Assembly (NCBI GenBank): GCA_020796225.1
Contig: CM036756.1
Coordinates: 43,724,398 to 43,788,397 of the forward strand
Direction of reading: 5' to 3'
Origin: Arion vulgaris
Taxonomy: Eukaryota; Mollusca; Gastropoda; Stylommatophora; Arionidae
Length of the DNA: 64,000 bases
The number at the start of each line of letters is the position of its first letter. Positions within the stretch are counted from its first letter, which is position 1. This document shows positions 11,401 through 22,100 of this stretch, one piece after another. The notes under the pieces are model-generated. The model saw only the letters and a program-made list of their open reading frames with translations. It was not told where the DNA came from and searched no databases. Made by a program: the position numbers and the translations under genes.

Positions 11401-11624
11401 TTTTAAAGTTGAAGCTACTTTGAATGATGTATGCATGTTTGTTGTATGTCTATACCAGTGTGTGTGTGTATGATATTGTCTCGTCTCTAATATACAAGCA
11501 GAATAAGCTTATAGCATGTGTTTGTGCATACACTGTTCGATCCAGCCTTACCTGATTATTCTGTGTCTAGTTATAACAAAGCGTTTATGAAAGACACTTC
11601 CCAGTCAGTCATTTTTTTTAGGAT

Positions 11625-11765
11625 TAGAGCGCGGCTCCCATGCGGGAGACCCGGATTCAATCCACGTTAAGAATAATGAGTTTTTTTCTGTCGATGGCAT
11701 AAAGAAAACATCATAACCCGAACAGTTTCTTGGCGACTACATTAGCAATGCGGCCATTAATTTCC
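11625..11765 (+). mobile_element. SINE family A (plus), 5' part
   Basis: The head TTAGAGCGCGGCTCCCATGC and box-B-like GATTCAATCCACGTTAAG are followed by the body that ends GCGGCCATTAA. It matches 61040-61200. Confidence 0.75.
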
Positions 11766-11960
11766 ACAGACACATGTACTTCCTTGTCCTACAGTGCCAT
11801 TAAATTCCACAGACACATGTACTTCCTTGTCCTACAGTGCCATTAAATTCCACAGACACATGTACTTCCTTGTCCTACAGTCACATGTACTTCCTTGTCC
11901 TACAGTGCCATTAAATTCCACAGACACATGTACCTTCTTGTCCTACAGCGCCCAAAACGC
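11766..11960. repeat. 43-bp expansion of the SINE A 3' part
   Basis: About four units of CAGTGCCATTAAATTCCACA plus GACACATGTACTTCCTTGTCCTA occur, with one short unit. The single-copy SINE A at 61190-61225 has this sequence once, so the array grew inside the SINE. Confidence 0.88.
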
Positions 11961-12273
11961 GGTATTACGGGCTGTAACGATAAGTTTTTGTTATCCAGCT
12001 CTACATTAGAGTTTTGTTAAAGGAAAGATAAGAGACTATCATCATTATTATGTGCCATGTCGGTTGGAGTAGGTGATCATGGATCACCACAAACGTCTGT
12101 CCTAATTACTGACTATTAGTACGGGTTTTTTTTCGTTCGGTCGCTTTGAATTCAGTAGTCAGTAGCTTAATATAGTACATCTAACAGATTTTTGCATGAA
12201 GACTTGCTTTCCTTATCATCAGTATCCCTCGCAATTCAGGCGACAGTTTTACTCCGACTTATGAGGTACTTTA
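11961..12273. other. Spacer with a weak dispersed repeat
   Basis: No gene. About 12195-12270 (GAAGACTTGCTTTCCTTATC ... TTTTACTCCGACTT) resembles 20107-20170. Confidence 0.5.
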
Positions 12274-12285
12274 ATTTGGACACCT

Positions 12286-12805
12286 CCCGAGTGGTTACCG
12301 GGGCCCAAATTTGGGACGTAAAGAATAGAACCACTGTTACCTGCCACGCATGTCGTAAGAGGCGACTAACGAGGTTTGGTTGAAATCGGATGCATGTGTC
12401 CGCTAGGGAATACTAACCCGAAACATGCTTGCAGAAAACGGATGTACCAGGCCGTAAGGCGCATAACATGGTGCAACGACCCTCACAATGCGGAATGGGA
12501 TAACGGATTCTATGGTCGCCAATCTGCCTCTGAGATTTAGCCACGCGGTAAGAATGTCAGACCCATCATCACGAGGGTGGCCAAAACTTACTGCAAGAAG
12601 AGGTCGGCACAAACGGGAAGCAGAAATCATAGGAATTATATCCTACAGAACTGCCCCCAGTATGCAGACTTGAGAAGAAAGAGGTGGCCCACTTACACTA
12701 GTGTCCAAGACAAACTGTATGGCGTGGCTGATAATCTGAGACAGACGGCTGCCTTTATTAGAGAATCCGAAATCCCAATCTAGTGAGAACGCAGAAGAAG
12801 AAAAT
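12286..12805 (+). mobile_element. Internally deleted LINE, family D, full copy with target duplication
   Basis: Flanked by the 12-bp direct repeat ATTTGGACACCT at 12274-12285 and 12806-12817. It starts CCCGAGTGGTTACCGGGGCC, carries the conserved GCATGTCGTAAGAGGCGACT module, and ends in a LINE C-terminus (ILQNCPQYADLRRKRWPTYT, then VQDKLYGVADNLRQTAAFIR) and the tail GCAGAAGAAGAAAA. It lacks endonuclease and reverse transcriptase, so it would have needed another element's enzymes. Its close relative is at 19302-19788. Confidence 0.85.
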
Positions 12806-12817
12806 ATTTGGACACCT

Positions 12818-13390
12818 AAGTAAAAGATCAGAAAAATCTGAAAAATTGGTAGTTCCAAGCTGGTCTCGAAACCCGAAATGAACACTGCGCGTGGTTAAGA
12901 ACAGTACGCCACGTAGTTAGCAGCTATGTGCGTTATCGACTTTACTATCGACGCACCCTTGGTTTGGATGTTAATATTTGTCCGCGCCATGAAGTGAGGT
13001 TGTCCAGAATTGTGCCACTCTGCCGTCTTCTGTCTTGTCTCCCTTTGATTTTTACCAGATGTCACTATGTGTCCTAAACCTCCGTTTCTTAGAACAAGTC
13101 ACGAGAACTGACATTTGCTTCTTTCTTATAACAGGCCCGAGAAATGATCTCTTCCTCTATCTTATATGAATAGTAAGTTTTATCTGTGCCTTAACCTCTT
13201 TCAACCCACATCAGTATAGAGTCACTCTGTGTGACAAAGTTAATTACACTCTGCGCTAGTGATCTCGGGCTGTGGAAATTCCGTGGTTTGCGGCAAGCTT
13301 GGCCCCAAAAAAAATTATCGGTGTGCACACGGTACGCAGTTGCAAAACTACAAGAGACCCTGATCCTTTACTTAGAGATCTAAATTACTA
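12818..13390. other. Spacer without supported features
   Basis: About 570 bp of mixed composition. Nothing was recognised on either strand. Confidence 0.5.
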
Positions 13391-13396
13391 GTACCT

Positions 13397-13490
13397 CTGA
13401 AGACGGAGTAATGTATTTCACTGAATCGCGAGCGACACTGATGATAAAGAGATCCAGCCTTAACGCAAAAATCAGTTAGAATCGTCATAT
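13397..13490 (+). mobile_element. SINE family G fragment
   Basis: ACCTCTGAAGACGGAGTAAT through AACGCAAAAATCAGTTAGAA matches the G body. The fragment is interrupted by the inverted-repeat element at 13491. Confidence 0.6.
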
Positions 13491-13750
13491 ACAGGGTGTT
13501 CAAGATTAAAGCAGCCCCATTGACAAATCGAAAGTTGCCAGATAATCTATCGCGTTATGTTTATGTACTATTTAAACCGGTTCTGACTAGCTCGTTTTAC
13601 GTCACATTTGTTCATCGCCCCTTCCCGCACTACAATTACATACCGTCACATAACCTTGACCTATACTACGTCATAACTGAACCTTCTCATTTTCATACAT
13701 ATATGCCAGATTGACTCCATTCACAGGCTGCTATTATCTTGAACACCCTG
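13491..13750. mobile_element. 260-bp terminal-inverted-repeat element
   Basis: The left end ACAGGGTGTTCAAGATTAAA and the right end (reverse complement CAGGGTGTTCAAGATAATAG) form about 24-bp inverted repeats. TA lies at both edges, as for Tc1/mariner MITEs, but a longer 14-bp direct repeat TAGAATCGTCATAT also flanks it (13477-13490 and 13751-13764). No transposase is encoded. Confidence 0.8.
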
Positions 13751-13827
13751 TAGAATCGTCATATTAGAAATCTTAACTACGTCTGAATTAATAGTGAGTG
13801 GACCGACAGAGGGGAAAAAATCCACAT

Positions 13828-13913
13828 CAACATTAGCCACATCAACATTAGCCACATCAACATTAACCACATCAACATTAGCCACATCAACATTAGCCAC
13901 ATCAACATTATTT
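13828..13913. repeat. 15-bp tandem repeat, about six copies
   Basis: The unit CACATCAACATTAGC is repeated with one AACC variant. Confidence 0.93.
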
Positions 13914-14035
13914 ATTTTAGAAGCTCATTGGATTCTTAATATTATTCTGTAAAACCAACTTTCTCTTATCTTCGGAGATTTTACTGTCTGTTTATTTACT
14001 GTCCATGATTCTCGTCCATATGCCATTACTAGCTA

Positions 14036-14325
14036 GATCCGTGCGTTGACGGGGCTCGCAAGGGGAGCAAAGAATAGTAACCCCTCAGACATACAAGGCA
14101 TGTCGTAAGAGGCGACTGAGATAGAGGCCTAAGGAAGCTATCCTAGTAAATAAAAAGAGTAGATCAGAAATCGTATCTACTGACCTACATGTAGGCGCAT
14201 AACTGGCACAACATACAATCGTTCTTAGACTCACAAAGAGTGGTTTAACAACTGGTCGATATGGAGCATTCCAAGTATATGAAGACAAAGTACTAGCTCG
14301 ATATAGCAATGAAGAATCCACTTTC
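14036..14325 (+). mobile_element. Short retroelement, family C
   Basis: Starts CGTGCGTTGACGGGGCTCGC, contains AAAGAATAGTAACC and GCATGTCGTAAGAGGCGACT, then GGCGCATAACTGGCACAAC and GTCGATATGGAGC. Eight related copies lie elsewhere in the window. The 5' part is shared with family D. Confidence 0.75.
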
Positions 14326-14615
14326 AGACTTCAATAGACAACCAGTTGACAACCAGCTGACTTCAATAGACAACCAGTTGACAACCAGTTGACTTCAATA
14401 GACAACCAGTTGACAACCAGCTGACTTCAATAGACAACCAGTTGACAACCAGCTGACTTCAATAGACAACCAGTTGACAACCAGTTGACTTCAATAGACA
14501 ACCAGTTGACAACCAGCTGACTTCAATAGACAACCAGTTGACAACCAGCTGACTTCAACAGACAACCAGTTGACAACCAGTTGACAACCAGCTGACTTCA
14601 ATAGACAACCAGTTG
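14326..14615. repeat. 32-bp minisatellite
   Basis: About nine units of TTGACAACCAGCTGACTTCA plus ATAGACAACCAG directly follow the family C copy. One unit carries an extra TTGACAACCAG. Confidence 0.94.
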
Positions 14616-14687
14616 TTAAATATAATACTTTTCATTTTCTACAATGATGTTCTTGTCTGGTCTATTCTACTCCTTATTTCTGATTTG

Positions 14688-14855
14688 TATGTGGGACGGA
14701 TTAACGTAATGCATAAGCTTTTGCGTATCGACTCAAACACAAGAGAGTTGTTGGTTCAATCACACATTCTACGCTCCACCCGCGAGGAAAGGAATTGGCC
14801 CTCCCACCTTCAGCACACTGGAGTATAGAAATGTGAAGGCTACGGGAAACTGTAT
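14688..14855 (+). mobile_element. tRNA-derived SINE, family B
   Basis: The head GGACGGATTAACGTAATGCA and the box-B-like TTGGTTCAATCACAC are followed by GAGGAAAGGAATTGGCCCTC and GGCTACGGGAAAC. The same order occurs at 43213-43390 and, reversed, at 20695-20868 and 31560-31745. Confidence 0.78.
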
Positions 14856-14929
14856 AAATAAATAAATATATATAACATATAATGTTATCATGATTCCAAC
14901 GTATTTAAACTAACGTTAATTTATCAATC

Positions 14930-15400
14930 AACTAAGTGCAATACCTGCCGGCGTAGGCGATCATGTATCTCCACAACTCTCTCTCTCTCTCCTTGGTGCA
15001 GTTAATCAGTTCTGACGTCGATCTTTTTTCGAACCACGATGTCAGACCATCCAACGTCTTCTCCTTCTGTCTTCCACGATATCTCCTTCCCTGAATTTTA
15101 CCTATCACCAAATATTCTAAATCTGCTCTTCGCATTATATGTCCGAAGAACCTTGATTGTCTGATTCTTACTCTTGTGATAAGGTTTCTTTTTGTGCAGG
15201 CCTGTTTTAAAACCTCGTTTGTTTTCTTCAATGTCCATGAAACTGTCAGCATTCTTCTCTAAAACCACATCTCTGTGGCTTCCAATAATCTTATTGATTG
15301 ATTGTTCATTGTCCATGATACACTGTCATACATAAGTATTGGCTCAATATAGCACTGGAGTACTCGTTTTCGAAGTGCCATTGGTAGTGAAATTACGCAT
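14930..15400 (-). mobile_element. LINE polyprotein fragment, post-RT region
   Basis: The minus-strand frames read LRKRVLQCYIEPILMYDSVS, then RMLTVSWTLKKTNE, RQSRFFGHIMRRADLEYL and GRRYRGRQKEKTLDGLTSW. This is the segment after the reverse transcriptase of a CR1/Jockey-like LINE. At least one frameshift is present. Confidence 0.8.
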
Positions 15401-15479
15401 AATGTGTTTTTCATTTTCATAAAAGCTGCTTACGCTTGAGCTATTCTACTCCATATCTCTGTTTTACATCTTTCATCAA

Positions 15480-15890
15480 TTTACAAAATTGATCATTTAC
15501 ACAGAAAAGACACCAGAAACAACACCAGAAACAACACCAGAAAAGACAGAATTACCAACATCAACACAAGAAAGAAAGTTGGCACAGAACCTTACTTGAA
15601 TTACATTGAGAAACAAAGAATGGAGTGGTTTGGCCACTTAATAAGAATGCATTCAAACTCCACAGTATACAGTCTTCTACAACAGAACATCCGGAAAGAA
15701 GGCGAGAGGAAAACTACGAAAAAGATGGTTAAATGGCATAGCAGAATCCTGTCAAAGAGAAAAATTATAATTACCCAAGCCACCATAACAGCGCAAGAAA
15801 AAAACCCAGAAAACCACGATACTGGGCGACATCGCAGTAGCAGTGTGACGACAAAAGAAGAAGAAGAAGATCACTTAAAATTGACCTGAT
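15480..15890 (+). mobile_element. LINE C-terminal fragment
   Basis: The frame gives YIEKQRMEWFGHLIRMHSNS, then a basic segment where GRPRKRW would be expected. The 3' end is GAAGAAGAAGAAGATCAC. This belongs with the fragments at 7995 and 38640. Confidence 0.75.
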
Positions 15891-17395
15891 AATTTATACA
15901 ACAATGATTCAGTTTACAAGATATAGTAAACTTCATATGACACATTTCGTCCACTTTGTTTGTTGTGACTTCTTCAAATATTCAATCTACAACCTCTAAT
16001 GCACGTATACCAAACATTACGGCTTACATATCATTTCTTTAACCATTACTCGTCTCAAGCATTTCTACACAATGATACTGTAATCATTCAGGTTGCCTTC
16101 TTATCTACTAAAGCGTAAAAAAGGTGGACCGATAGCCTTATGGTTGCCAGACAGCAAGCTCAGTCCACCTCCACTAGCACTCCTGATCTCCGCCGATTGT
16201 CGACTCTTGGCAAACATTTAGCTAATATACTGTTCAATCTGTCATCCTGATTGGTGGTCCGATCTCTTTCCAGTAGTTATTCTCCCGTAAACCATCGCAG
16301 TTGTATTCGTTTTAGCCTTATTTATGTCAGGTAGTGAGCCGACCCCAAGATCGACAATTTTCCAGGCCGGGTTACGATTTAGGCAAGGCCTTAAATAACA
16401 CGGTTGTTAGGGTAGAGACGTCCCCCTTGTGTTGATCAAGGAGAATCCGATCGCTCTTCTCTCTTGGGTAGAACGAAACAATGCTTCTCAACCAACATTG
16501 ATAACGCTGAGAAACTATTGTAATAAATGTTATCTTGAATACAGCATGTTTGGCTCAATTTATTTGCTCAAAATACATTAAACTGTTGATATCATCAATC
16601 AGGTGACTTCTACAAGAAAATACATCTTTCTTTTGTTCATTTCTATTTTATATTGGAGAAAATCCTGGCCTTTTCGTCCGGAAGGGAAAAGTTAGGGTGT
16701 TAATAGAATGTCAACCTCGGGTGTGGGTTCAAAGGTGAGTATGTTATGCTATTAATCTGTGGTGGATATCTCACGATGTTTCACTGGTAATCCCTTACAC
16801 TGAGAAAGCTGATAAGTTGATCTTCTACTGCCGGCATAAATCCTTTCATCACTGGTATAAAGATACGTTGATTTTAGCAAACTCTGACAATGGATTAGCT
16901 AAATCTTGGACGTACACATCAAATATGCTTGCATAAATTCCCACCATAATCTCACGAGGATATGTGGATATCAACATAATTGAATGTCAAGGTTGGAAAC
17001 ATGCGATTGTGTTATTTCTGCCTAATTCTTTATTGTATGACTACATAACACAAGATAATAAACGATTAATTGCACATTAATATTTGGCTAGATAAGATTA
17101 TTGTTGGCACCGAAAGACAAAGAGCATGAGGAGATATGAGAAAGTTCAAGAGAAATTGAGAGAGAAGAGAGTGATAAATTCATGCTATCATACAAGGCAA
17201 TAACATATTTTTATATATTACTATAATATCATTTCTACATTAGCCTACCTTATCGTGGTTGGAAGATGTATGTGTCTTGGTTATCTTTCAGCCTATGTCG
17301 GAAGGTCTACGTTCTGGTAGGTCTAATCAGACTAGACAGGTTAAAGAGGCCAGTCAAAAGTGCAGGTACAGAGTGAGTCCTCCATAAGGTGACAG
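15891..17395. other. Long unique stretch, no supported gene
   Basis: About 1.5 kb of mostly single-copy AT-rich DNA. No conserved protein segment, tRNA or tandem repeat was seen on either strand. Confidence 0.5.
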
Positions 17396-17399
17396 CGCA

Positions 17400-17640
17400 G
17401 AACCCAACGTGTGTTAAGACAGTCCTCTATGGATCGGAGACTTTAAAAAAAAAACTCGTGGTTTACTGGGAAAGACAGTATTAGGCCTGTATTTTGTTGT
17501 TGTCGTCACATGATGACCACATCGATCAACATCACGCCAACTGCCTTTACTTCCCAATATTTTGGTTTCCTTATAACAAATTGAGGCTGTGTCAATCTGA
17601 GAGCCGCTGCGAACGGAAAAATAGTCCACGCTCACTGTGA
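17400..17640 (-). mobile_element. SINE family J fragment (minus)
   Basis: AGACAGTATTAGGCCTGTAT and ATCAACATCACGCCAACTGC are the reverse of the J body seen near 26160-26250. The ends are not clear. Confidence 0.5.
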
Positions 17641-17667
17641 ACCCGGACGAGTCGCCTATGAAGTAAG

Positions 17668-17715
17668 TTCACTAACAACTACTACAACTAACAACTACTA
17701 CAACTAACAACTACG
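17668..17715. repeat. 16-bp tandem repeat, about 2.5 copies
   Basis: TAACAACTACTACAAC is repeated. Confidence 0.85.
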
Positions 17716-17865
17716 CTGTCGCTGCTCTCAAGATTTGGAAAACATATTTTTAAAATGAGAAAGTATGTTAAGAGGATTCAAGGAAAAACTACTTAGAATA
17801 ATACGTTGGGTATATCTAGCAAAATAAGATTAGTAATATCAGACTACAGAAAGTAATTGACATAA

Positions 17866-17992
17866 AAAAAGACATCAAAAGACATAAAAAAAGACATTTA
17901 AAAGACATTTAAAAGACATAACAAAGACATAACAAAGACATAACAAAGACATAACAAAGACATAACAAAGACATAACAAAGACATACAAAAG
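17866..17992. repeat. 11-bp tandem repeat plus variants
   Basis: AAAGACATAAC is repeated about seven times, preceded by longer TTTAAAAGACAT variants. Confidence 0.92.
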
Positions 17993-17995
17993 AGA

Positions 17996-18150
17996 GAATG
18001 GTGATTTATTGGACATGTTCTCATGATGAAATCAAGACATGCAATGCAGTGGAGGTCACAGAAACAACGGGATAAAAGGAGACATAGAGGCACATGGGGG
18101 AGAACTTTTGTAGCAGAATTAAAAGAAATGTATATAACTAAATTTTAAGA
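17996..18150 (+). mobile_element. LINE C-terminal fragment
   Basis: The frame reads FIGHVLMMKSRHAMQWRSQK, then RGTWGRTFVAELKEMY. This is the WIGH ... R.W ... ELK pattern of RTE-like LINE ends, with a stop just before FIGH. It abuts the 11-bp array. Confidence 0.7.
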
Positions 18151-18224
18151 TAGAAATAAAGGCACAAAATCAAATTGAGTGTCATTTTGGTGTTTATTCA
18201 TTATGTGAACCTATAGTGAGACAA

Positions 18225-18492
18225 TGCTTCGCACGTGGGGTGCAGGGGCCTGTAAGGGAAGCATAGAATAGTACCACTGTGGCCTACAAGGCATGTCGTA
18301 AGAGGTGACTGATGTAGGACCTAGGAAGCTACCCTAGTAAATAAAAAACATCACAGAAATCGGATGTACTAGTCTACTTGTAGGTGCATAACTGGCACAA
18401 CGTACAATCACTCTTAGGCTCGGATCACATACAAATTACACAGAGTGGTTTAACAAGTGATCGATATATAACGATCGAAGAAGAAGAAGAGA
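18225..18492 (+). mobile_element. Short retroelement, family C
   Basis: Starts GCACGTGGGGTGCAGGGGCC. The core GCATGTCGTAAGAGGTGACT, the CATAACTGGCACAACGTACA block and the AAGAAGAAGAAGAG tail are all present. Confidence 0.8.
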
Positions 18493-18509
18493 GGGGGGAC
18501 TGCCTAGAG

Positions 18510-18800
18510 TAGTTGATAGTAGCTCGGCCTGCTAGCTGTGAGACGCCTCATAGCTCGGGTTCGAACCTACTGTCCGGCATTTGTTCGAGTCCCCTGGTCT
18601 TACTCAGGACGATAACGTGAGTACCTCTGAAGTCGGAGAAAATCTGCCTGTATGGCGAGGAATACTAATTACGAGTACATTGAGCACACGGCTGCCAGTG
18701 TAAAGTAATTTACAATGTGCACGCTGCTGCCATTGTAAGAAATTGGAAAAACGGATTTTCACGCAAAATCAGTTTCAGAGATGAAACTTCGTCTGAGTTG
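18510..18800 (+). mobile_element. SINE family G copy with tRNA-like head
   Basis: The head AGTAGCTCGGCCTGCTAGCT carries an exact box B, GGTTCGAACCT, at 18558-18568. The body ACCTCTGAAGTCGGAGAAAA follows. A purine-rich tract (AAAGAAAAAAAAGAAAAAA type) near 18810-18850 may be its tail. It shows a tRNA origin for family G. Confidence 0.65.
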
Positions 18801-19041
18801 AAAGCGGACGAAAGAAAAAGAAAAAAAAGAAAAAAAAGAAGAAGAGAGACGAGGATTGATAAATTATTATCTAGAATACATTTGATCTCATCATGTTTTT
18901 CTTGTACCCTTGGGGTATCCAGGTGAAATATAAGATCAGAAAGTGAACCTCGTATGCGCATCGTATTTAGAGATGTTCATGGACTCTGCTATTTCTTCAG
19001 TAAATCAATATTACATTAATTATTGTAAGAAGCAAAACAAA

Positions 19042-19210
19042 GAAACAGAAGAGATTTAGAATGAAACACTAGAATTATCTTCTTTCTCTACTGCTGATTT
19101 ACCCCACATCGTAAGAAACAGAAGAGATTTAGAATGAAACACTAGAATTATCTTCTTTCTCTACTGCTGATTTACCCCACATCGTAAGAAACAGAAGAGA
19201 TTTCTAGAAT
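19042..19210. repeat. 73-bp tandem duplication, about 2.2 copies
   Basis: Copies begin GAAACAGAAGAGATTTAGAA at 19042, 19115 and 19188. Each full unit ends TTTACCCCACATCGTAA. Confidence 0.93.
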
Positions 19211-20062
19211 GGGCTCTTGTGTGTGCTTCGAACATGATGTCTTTCACTGTCTCTCTCATTTCTGTGGTCCACGTTTTTCGTTGCCGTGTATCTACTGTAT
19301 CTTCTTCTTCTTCTGCGTTCTCACTAGATTGGGATTTCGGATTCTCTAATAAAGACAGCCGTCTGTCTCAGATTATCAGCCACACCATACAGTTTGTTTT
19401 GGACGCTGGTGTAAATGGACCACCTCTTTTTTCTTAAGTCTGTATACTGGAGGCAGTTCTGTAGGATATAATTCCTATGATTTCTGCATCTCCGTTTTGG
19501 TCACCCTTGTGATGGTAGGTCTGACATTCTTACTGCGTGGCTAAATCTCAGGCAGATTGGCGACCGTAGAATCCGTTATCCTATTCCTCATTGTGAGGGT
19601 CGTTGCACCATGTTATGCGCCTCACGGCCTGATCATCCGTTTTCTGCAAGCATTTGTTTCGGGTTAGCATTCCTAGCGGACACGTGCATCCGATTTCAGC
19701 CAACCTCCTTAGGCGCCTCTTACGACATGCGTGGCAGGTAACAGTGGTTATATTCTTTACATCCCAAATTTGGGCCCCGGTAACCGCTCTACTGTATCTG
19801 ATTAGCATTACCCTTTTAGGCTTGTTGGTAATCTGCGTATGTGGCCGAACCATTTAATTTGTTGTATATTGATGAGCTTCAGTAGTGATGTTGTACACTC
19901 TTTTTTCCTTATGTCCTTTCCTAAATCATTTTTTAATAGGATACATGTACTCCCAGAATGCACTCTGTGTACACAACTAATCTCTGTCATGATTAAAATT
20001 ATCAAGATCTGTATATCTGGTAAATATAACAGCAAGAGACGGGAATCTTTTTTATAGTTCAC
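19211..20062 (-). mobile_element. LINE C-terminal region, interrupted by a family D element
   Basis: The right part translates on the minus strand to INIQQIKWFGHIRRLPTSLK. The left part, 19211-19301, matches the same LINE near 54825-54930. The D copy at 19302-19788 splits it. The uninterrupted relative at 54825-55130 shows the empty site. Confidence 0.78.
19302..19788 (-). mobile_element. Internally deleted LINE, family D, full copy with target duplication
   Basis: Flanked by the 10-bp direct repeat CTACTGTATC (19292-19301 and 19789-19798). Read on the minus strand, it opens with GGTTACCGGGGCCCAAATTT, has the GTCGTAAGAGGCG core, and ends in the same LINE C-terminus as 12286-12805 (KLYGVADNLRQTAVFIRESE) plus a (GAA)n tail. 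Confidence 0.86.
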
Positions 20063-20284
20063 CTTCTAGAAGTCATGACTCCTAATATGGCACCTCTGAT
20101 TTTTGTGTGAAAACTTGCTTTCATCATCACCGTTATCCCTCGTCATACATGCGAGTCTTACTCCGACTTCAGATGTACTTGTAATTTTAGATCCCCGAGT
20201 AAGGGATCAGGGTCTCATGTTGTTCAACCGCGTAACATGTACACACCAAGATTTATTTTGGGGCAAAGCTGGACTCGATCCCCA

Positions 20285-20672
20285 GAGTATGTTCACGTTA
20301 CATGGTCACTAGCCAAGATTTCACGTTACGTGGCCACTAGCCAAGATTTCACGTACCTTCACTGTGGCCACTAGCCAAGATTTCACGTTACGTGGCCACT
20401 AGCCAAGATTTCACTTACAGATTACGTGCCACTAGTCAGTTTCACATTACGGTCATAGCCAAGATTTCACGTTACGTGGCCACTAGCCAAGATTTCACGT
20501 TACGTGGCCACTGCAAGATTTCACTACGTACTAGCCAAGATTTCACGTTACGTGGTCACTAGTCAAGATTTCACATTACGTGGCCACTAGCCAAGATTTC
20601 GTCCATAGAATTTACGTTAGCCACTAGCCAAGATTTCAGTTACGTAGCCACTAGCCAAGATTTCACCTTAGC
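20285..20672. repeat. 28-bp minisatellite, irregular
   Basis: About 14 copies of CACGTTACGTGGCCACTAGC plus CAAGATTT occur. Many units have small deletions (for example near 20355, 20420-20455 and 20515-20535), unlike the clean arrays elsewhere, which suggests decay or poor consensus. Confidence 0.9.
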
Positions 20673-20694
20673 TGTTCCCCTGGGCCCTAGATTG

Positions 20695-20870
20695 TTATCA
20701 GATCTTTTCAGACCTGAGAGTATAAAGTGCCTGTCACTTCATATTTCTAGGCCCTAGTTATTTAATGTGCAGGAGGTAGGATGGCCAATTCATTTCCTCA
20801 TTTGTGGAACGTCGAGTGTGTGATTAAACCAACGACTCTCTTGTATCCGAGTCGATAATCAAACACTTAT
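20695..20870 (-). mobile_element. SINE family B (minus)
   Basis: Reverse of 43213-43390: CACTTCATATTTCTAGGCCC, AATTCATTTCCTCATTTG, and a head region ending CGAGTCGATAATCAAACACT. Confidence 0.75.
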
Positions 20871-21370
20871 TTTTTCCTTTCTTTTCTCTTTTTGCCTTTC
20901 AAATCCACGTTAGGTCATATGCCTTCAACAAACTCATAAGCATTCATTGGTAGTTGGATTGTGTAGATAAAGTCGGGTTTTTTTTTTACCGGATGGGGTT
21001 GCCAGTACCATGTCGAACCTACCAAAAGTCGAATTGCGAACGCCTATACGTTATAAACATTCCTTACGCACTTAATCTATTTCACGATAAGCTTGTTATG
21101 AATCCAAGTTATAACTCTTGTCTCTCTCAATCTCTGGTCGGGAACAAAATCTGACAATAGAAAAACATACAAATTGAATAGCTGTCACATTCCTGTCGAA
21201 TATACAAGCTATGTTTTATGTATTTTAATGCATTCATATCTCACATGCTAGCTTTATCGATGTGATTGGTAACTTAAGATTGCAAGAGGGTGACTTGAAT
21301 ACACACATATAAAGATAGGTCCAATAGACCTCCCACTGTCGCTCACATTGACGGGGGAAGGGGAAGTGTT
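20871..21370. other. Unique spacer
   Basis: About 500 bp without gene or repeat signal. Confidence 0.5.
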
Positions 21371-21373
21371 TAC

Positions 21374-21832
21374 ATAAGTGTTGTCCAACACTTGTATTGT
21401 CCAACACTTGTATTGTCCAACACTTGTATTGTCCAACACTTGTATTGTCCAACACTTGTATTGTCAACATTAGCAACTTGTATTGTCCAACACTTGTATT
21501 GTCCAACACTTGTATGTCACAGCACTTGTATTGTCCAACACTTGTATTGTCCAACACTTGTATTGTCCAACACTTGTATTGTCCAACACTTGTATTGTCC
21601 AACACTTGTATTGTCCAACACTTGTATTGTCCAACACTTGTATTGTCCAACACTTTTTGTCACTTGTATTGTCCAACAGCAACTTGTATTGTCCAACACT
21701 TGTATTGTCCAACACTTGTATTGTCCAACACTTGTATTGTCCAACACTTGTATTGTCCAACACTTGTATTGTCCAACACTTGTATTGTCCAACACTTGTA
21801 TTGTCCAACACTTGTATTGTCAACCTTGTATT
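21374..21832. repeat. 16-bp minisatellite
   Basis: About 28 copies of CTTGTATTGTCCAACA occur, with a few truncated units near 21460, 21515 and 21655-21680. Because 16 is not a multiple of 3, every frame is open on both strands. The long open frames here are artefacts. Confidence 0.96.
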
Positions 21833-21835
21833 TCA

Positions 21836-22100
21836 TTGGGACGCATCTCGTCGGTGTATTGTCGCGGATCGCAAGAGAAGAAAAGAATAGTAACACTGCG
21901 ACCTACAGAACATGTCGTAATAAGTGACTACGGTAGGGGCCTAGGGAAGCTACCTAGTAAATAAAAAGCGTCGCAGAAATCGGATGTGCTGGACTACTCG
22001 TAAGTGCATAACTGGCACAACGTACAATCGCTCTTAGTCTCAGATCACATACAAATCACAAAGAGTGGTTTAACAAGTGCTCGATATGGAGTGTTCAACG
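21836..22100 (+). mobile_element. Short retroelement, family C
   Basis: GGATCGCAAGAGAAGAAAAG, AACATGTCGTAATAAGTGAC, GTGCATAACTGGCACAACGT and GTGCTCGATATGGAG are all in order, directly after the 16-bp array. Confidence 0.78.

Noticed and set aside
21234..21964. Long periodic open frames in the 16-bp array
   Set aside because: A 16-bp unit without stops opens all frames on both strands. The periodic peptides have no independent support.
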